Assembly: GCA_017302355.1 (NCBI GenBank) | Contig: JAFLDQ010000153.1 | Coordinates: 1-8,411 of the forward strand | DNA from: Dechloromonas sp. | GTDB lineage: Bacteria; Pseudomonadota; Gammaproteobacteria; Burkholderiales; Rhodocyclaceae | DNA: 8,411 nucleotides | Reading direction: 5' to 3' | In this document: positions 6,797 to 8,411 of the stretch, in pieces | How the letters are laid out: the number at the start of each line of letters is the position of its first letter | How positions within the stretch are numbered: the first letter of the stretch is position 1 | Made by a program: the position numbers and the translations under genes | Notes under the pieces: model-generated | Database searches by the model: none | What the model saw: only the letters and a program-made list of their open reading frames with translations | What the model was told of the DNA's origin: nothing

Positions 6797-6959
6797 ATTG
6801 AAAAGTGGGGACAGGGCAGGGGATTGGCTATCGAAGTTAATGTGAACTCTCAGGTTTTCGGGTGGAAACTCGCCGCGGCGCAATCGCCGGATCGCCGCAA
6901 GCAGGGGTTGCCCACGACGGCTGCTCCGGTTGTGCCTGTTCGCGAGCGAGGGGAAGCCG

Positions 6960-6971
6960 GGCGGATCCGCC
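6960..6971. repeat. 12-bp palindrome downstream of metG
   Basis: GGCGGATCCGCC is perfectly self-complementary and lies 39 bp past the metG stop on the - strand. No T-run follows on that strand, so it is not a standard terminator; it could still stabilise the 3' end of the metG transcript. Confidence 0.35.
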
Positions 6972-7010
6972 GAGGGATGAGTTGCGGTTCCCGGGGGCGC
7001 CGGCTAATCC

Positions 7011-8411
7011 CTATTTGACACGCATCCCCGGTTGCGCACCCGCGTCGGGCGCCAGCAGGAAGATGCCGGGAGTCTCGCCGGCGGTGTCCGAGGCGGCGAG
7101 CACCATGCCTTCCGACAGTCCGAACTTCATCTTGCGCGGCGCCAGATTGGCGACCATGACGGTCAGCCGGCCGACGAGTTGCGCCGGGTCGTAAGCCGCC
7201 TTGATCCCGGCGAAGACGTTGCGCGTCTCGTTGTTGCCGACATCGAGCGTCAGGCGCACGAGCTTGTCGGCGCCGTCGACGTGCTCGGCGTTGGCGATGC
7301 GGACGATGCGCAGATCGACCTGCATGAAGTCGTCGATGGTGCAGTACGGCTCCCACGGACTGGCGGCGGGAACTTCGGCCTGCTGGTGCTGGGCGTGGCG
7401 CTGCGGTGACTGCTGTTCCGGCGCCGGGGCCAGCGATTCCGTGTTGGCGGCGATCAGCTTTTCGACCAGCTTGGGATCGACGCGCGTCATCAGGTGTTCG
7501 TAGGCGTCGATGGCGTGGCCGGCGGCGAGCAGATCCTGCGCATCGGCCCAGGTCAGCGGCGCGATGTTGAGGAATCTCTCGACCCGGGCGGCGACGGCGG
7601 GGAGGATCGGCTTGAGCAGCACGGTCAGCAGGCGGAACAGGTTGAGCGCATTGCCGCAGGCTGCGTGCAACTCGCCGTCCCTGCCTTCCTGCCTGGCCAG
7701 CTCCCAGGGCTTGACGCTGTCGACGTACTGGTTGGCGGCGTCGGTCAGGAGCATGATCTCGCGCATCGCCTTGGAAAATTCGCGGGTTTCGTAGAGTTCG
7801 GAAATGCGCCCGGCGGCTTCCTGGATCGCCCTGATCGCCGGCAGGTCGGCGTCGGCGGGAGCGAGTTGGCCGTTGAAGCGCTTGGCGATGAAACCGGCGG
7901 ATCGGCTGGCGATGTTGACGTACTTGCCGACGAGGTCGGAATTGACGCGCGCCGCGAAATCGCCGAGGTTGAGGTCGATGTCTTCCATGCTCGCCGACAG
8001 CTTGGCGGCATAGTAATAACGCAGCCATTCCGGGTTGAGGCCGGTGTCGAGGTAGCTTCGGGCGGTGATGAAGGTGCCGCGCGATTTCGACATCTTGGCG
8101 CCGTCGACCGTGAGAAAGCCGTGCGCGAAGATCTTCGTCGGTGTGCGGTAGCCGGCGTGAGCCAGTTCGGCCGGCCAGAACAGCGCGTGGAAGTAGAGGA
8201 TGTCCTTGCCGATGAAGTGGTAGAGCTCGGTCGCCGAATCCGCCCTGAACCACTCGTCGAAGTCGAGACCGTTTCTGCCGCACAGGTTCCGGAACGAACC
8301 CATGTAGCCGATCGGCGCATCGAGCCAGACGTAGAAATACTTGCCCGGCGCGTCGGGAATCTCGAAGCCGAAGTAGGGGGCGTCGCGCGAAATGTCCCAG
8401 TCGGTCAGTTT
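7011..8411 (-). CDS. metG: Methionyl-tRNA synthetase, C-terminal part (5' end outside window)
   Basis: The - strand frame is open from the right edge to TAG at 7013-7011 and gives 466 residues. E. coli MetG has 677, so roughly the first 200 or more, with the HIGH motif, lie outside. The enzyme charges tRNA-Met with methionine in the cytoplasm. Visible parts, in order: the catalytic-domain stretch [17 protein letters not shown] and [17 protein letters not shown] near the right edge; the KMSKS signature exactly (8096-8082) in [15 protein letters not shown]; the helical anticodon-binding domain; a linker rich in Q, A and P (about 7440-7350); and a C-terminal EMAPII/Trbp111-like tRNA-binding OB domain (about 7340-7014) with [13 protein letters not shown] and [19 protein letters not shown]. 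The dimerising C-terminal domain is therefore present and complete. The gene faces the gene-poor region, without a clear terminator. Confidence 0.97.
   Translation of the reverse strand, partial: KLTDWDISRDAPYFGFEIPDAPGKYFYVWLDAPIGYMGSFRNLCGRNGLDFDEWFRADSATELYHFIGKDILYFHALFWPAELAHAGYRTPTKIFAHGFLTVDGAKMSKSRGTFITARSYLDTGLNPEWLRYYYAAKLSASMEDIDLNLGDFAARVNSDLVGKYVNIASRSAGFIAKRFNGQLAPADADLPAIRAIQEAAGRISELYETREFSKAMREIMLLTDAANQYVDSVKPWELARQEGRDGELHAACGNALNLFRLLTVLLKPILPAVAARVERFLNIAPLTWADAQDLLAAGHAIDAYEHLMTRVDPKLVEKLIAANTESLAPAPEQQSPQRHAQHQQAEVPAASPWEPYCTIDDFMQVDLRIVRIANAEHVDGADKLVRLTLDVGNNETRNVFAGIKAAYDPAQLVGRLTVMVANLAPRKMKFGLSEGMVLAASDTAGETPGIFLLAPDAGAQPGMRVK

Larger units (their letters stand above)
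6343..7010. other. 668-bp gene-poor region between the substrate-binding protein gene and metG
   Basis: I find no convincing protein gene here. The frames that stay open give arginine-rich, low-complexity products without family features. The first part (6343-6510) is GC-rich and includes the stem CGGCCA (6398-6403) / TGGCCG (6412-6417). From about 6511 the DNA is less GC-rich and has a hairpin at 6523-6539, a hairpin at 6648-6661, a 19-bp palindrome at 6668-6686 and a DnaA-box cluster up to 6796. The last part has palindromes at 6871-6880 and 6960-6971. The - strand side is the 3' flank of metG, with no clear terminator. The structure suggests a regulatory or replication-related role rather than a decayed gene. 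Confidence 0.6.

Noticed and set aside
6540..6845. A 101-codon + strand frame in the gene-poor region
   Set aside because: It runs through the palindrome and the DnaA boxes, has no ribosome site, and its Arg/Ser-rich product shows no family feature.
6343..7010. Calling the gap the chromosomal origin oriC
   Set aside because: Only one box is an exact match, there is no clear AT-rich unwinding stretch, and none of dnaA, dnaN, rpmH, gidA or parAB is in view. The cluster is reported, the origin claim is not supported.

Overview
The window looks like a GC-rich betaproteobacterial chromosome segment. The CysG, MetG and SulP proteins are of proteobacterial type, and the PilJ-domain / DUF4202 / CysG grouping suggests a Rhodocyclales-like organism. 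That placement is inferred from protein character and gene company, not from a search. All genes have compatible GC-rich codon use, and I see no insertion sequence, phage gene, CRISPR array, tRNA or rRNA.

Left part (1-2745, + strand): the 3' end of a PilJ/NarX-type sensory-domain protein, a 147-bp hairpin-rich gap, then a DUF4202 gene whose stop codon overlaps the start of cysG (TGATG). CysG makes siroheme, the cofactor of assimilatory sulfite and nitrite reductases. The block therefore probably belongs to a nitrogen or sulfur assimilation locus that continues upstream of the window.

Middle part (2746-5140): a SulP anion transporter (- strand) is transcribed divergently from a 64-aa ribbon-helix-helix (RHH) regulator (+ strand). 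They share a short AT-rich intergenic region. This holds a full-consensus sigma70 promoter for sulP (TTGACA, 16-bp spacer, TATAAT), a TATAAT box for the RHH gene, and an inverted repeat over the sulP -35 box. The simplest reading is a transporter controlled by its divergent neighbour. The promoter also fixes the sulP start at 4515. A 106-aa two-helix membrane protein of unknown function converges on the RHH gene; the two stop codons lie in one 14-bp palindrome.

Right part (5141-8411): an orphan periplasmic substrate-binding protein of the branched-chain amino acid type (+ strand), a 668-bp gap without a convincing gene, and the C-terminal two thirds of methionyl-tRNA synthetase (- strand, running off the right edge). 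The gap contains a consensus DnaA box paired in inverted orientation with a second near-consensus box, further degenerate boxes, and a 19-bp palindrome. It is the least ordinary non-coding stretch here.

No clearly new multi-gene system is visible. The best leads are the RHH-sulP control region, the DnaA-box cluster and the DUF4202-cysG coupling.
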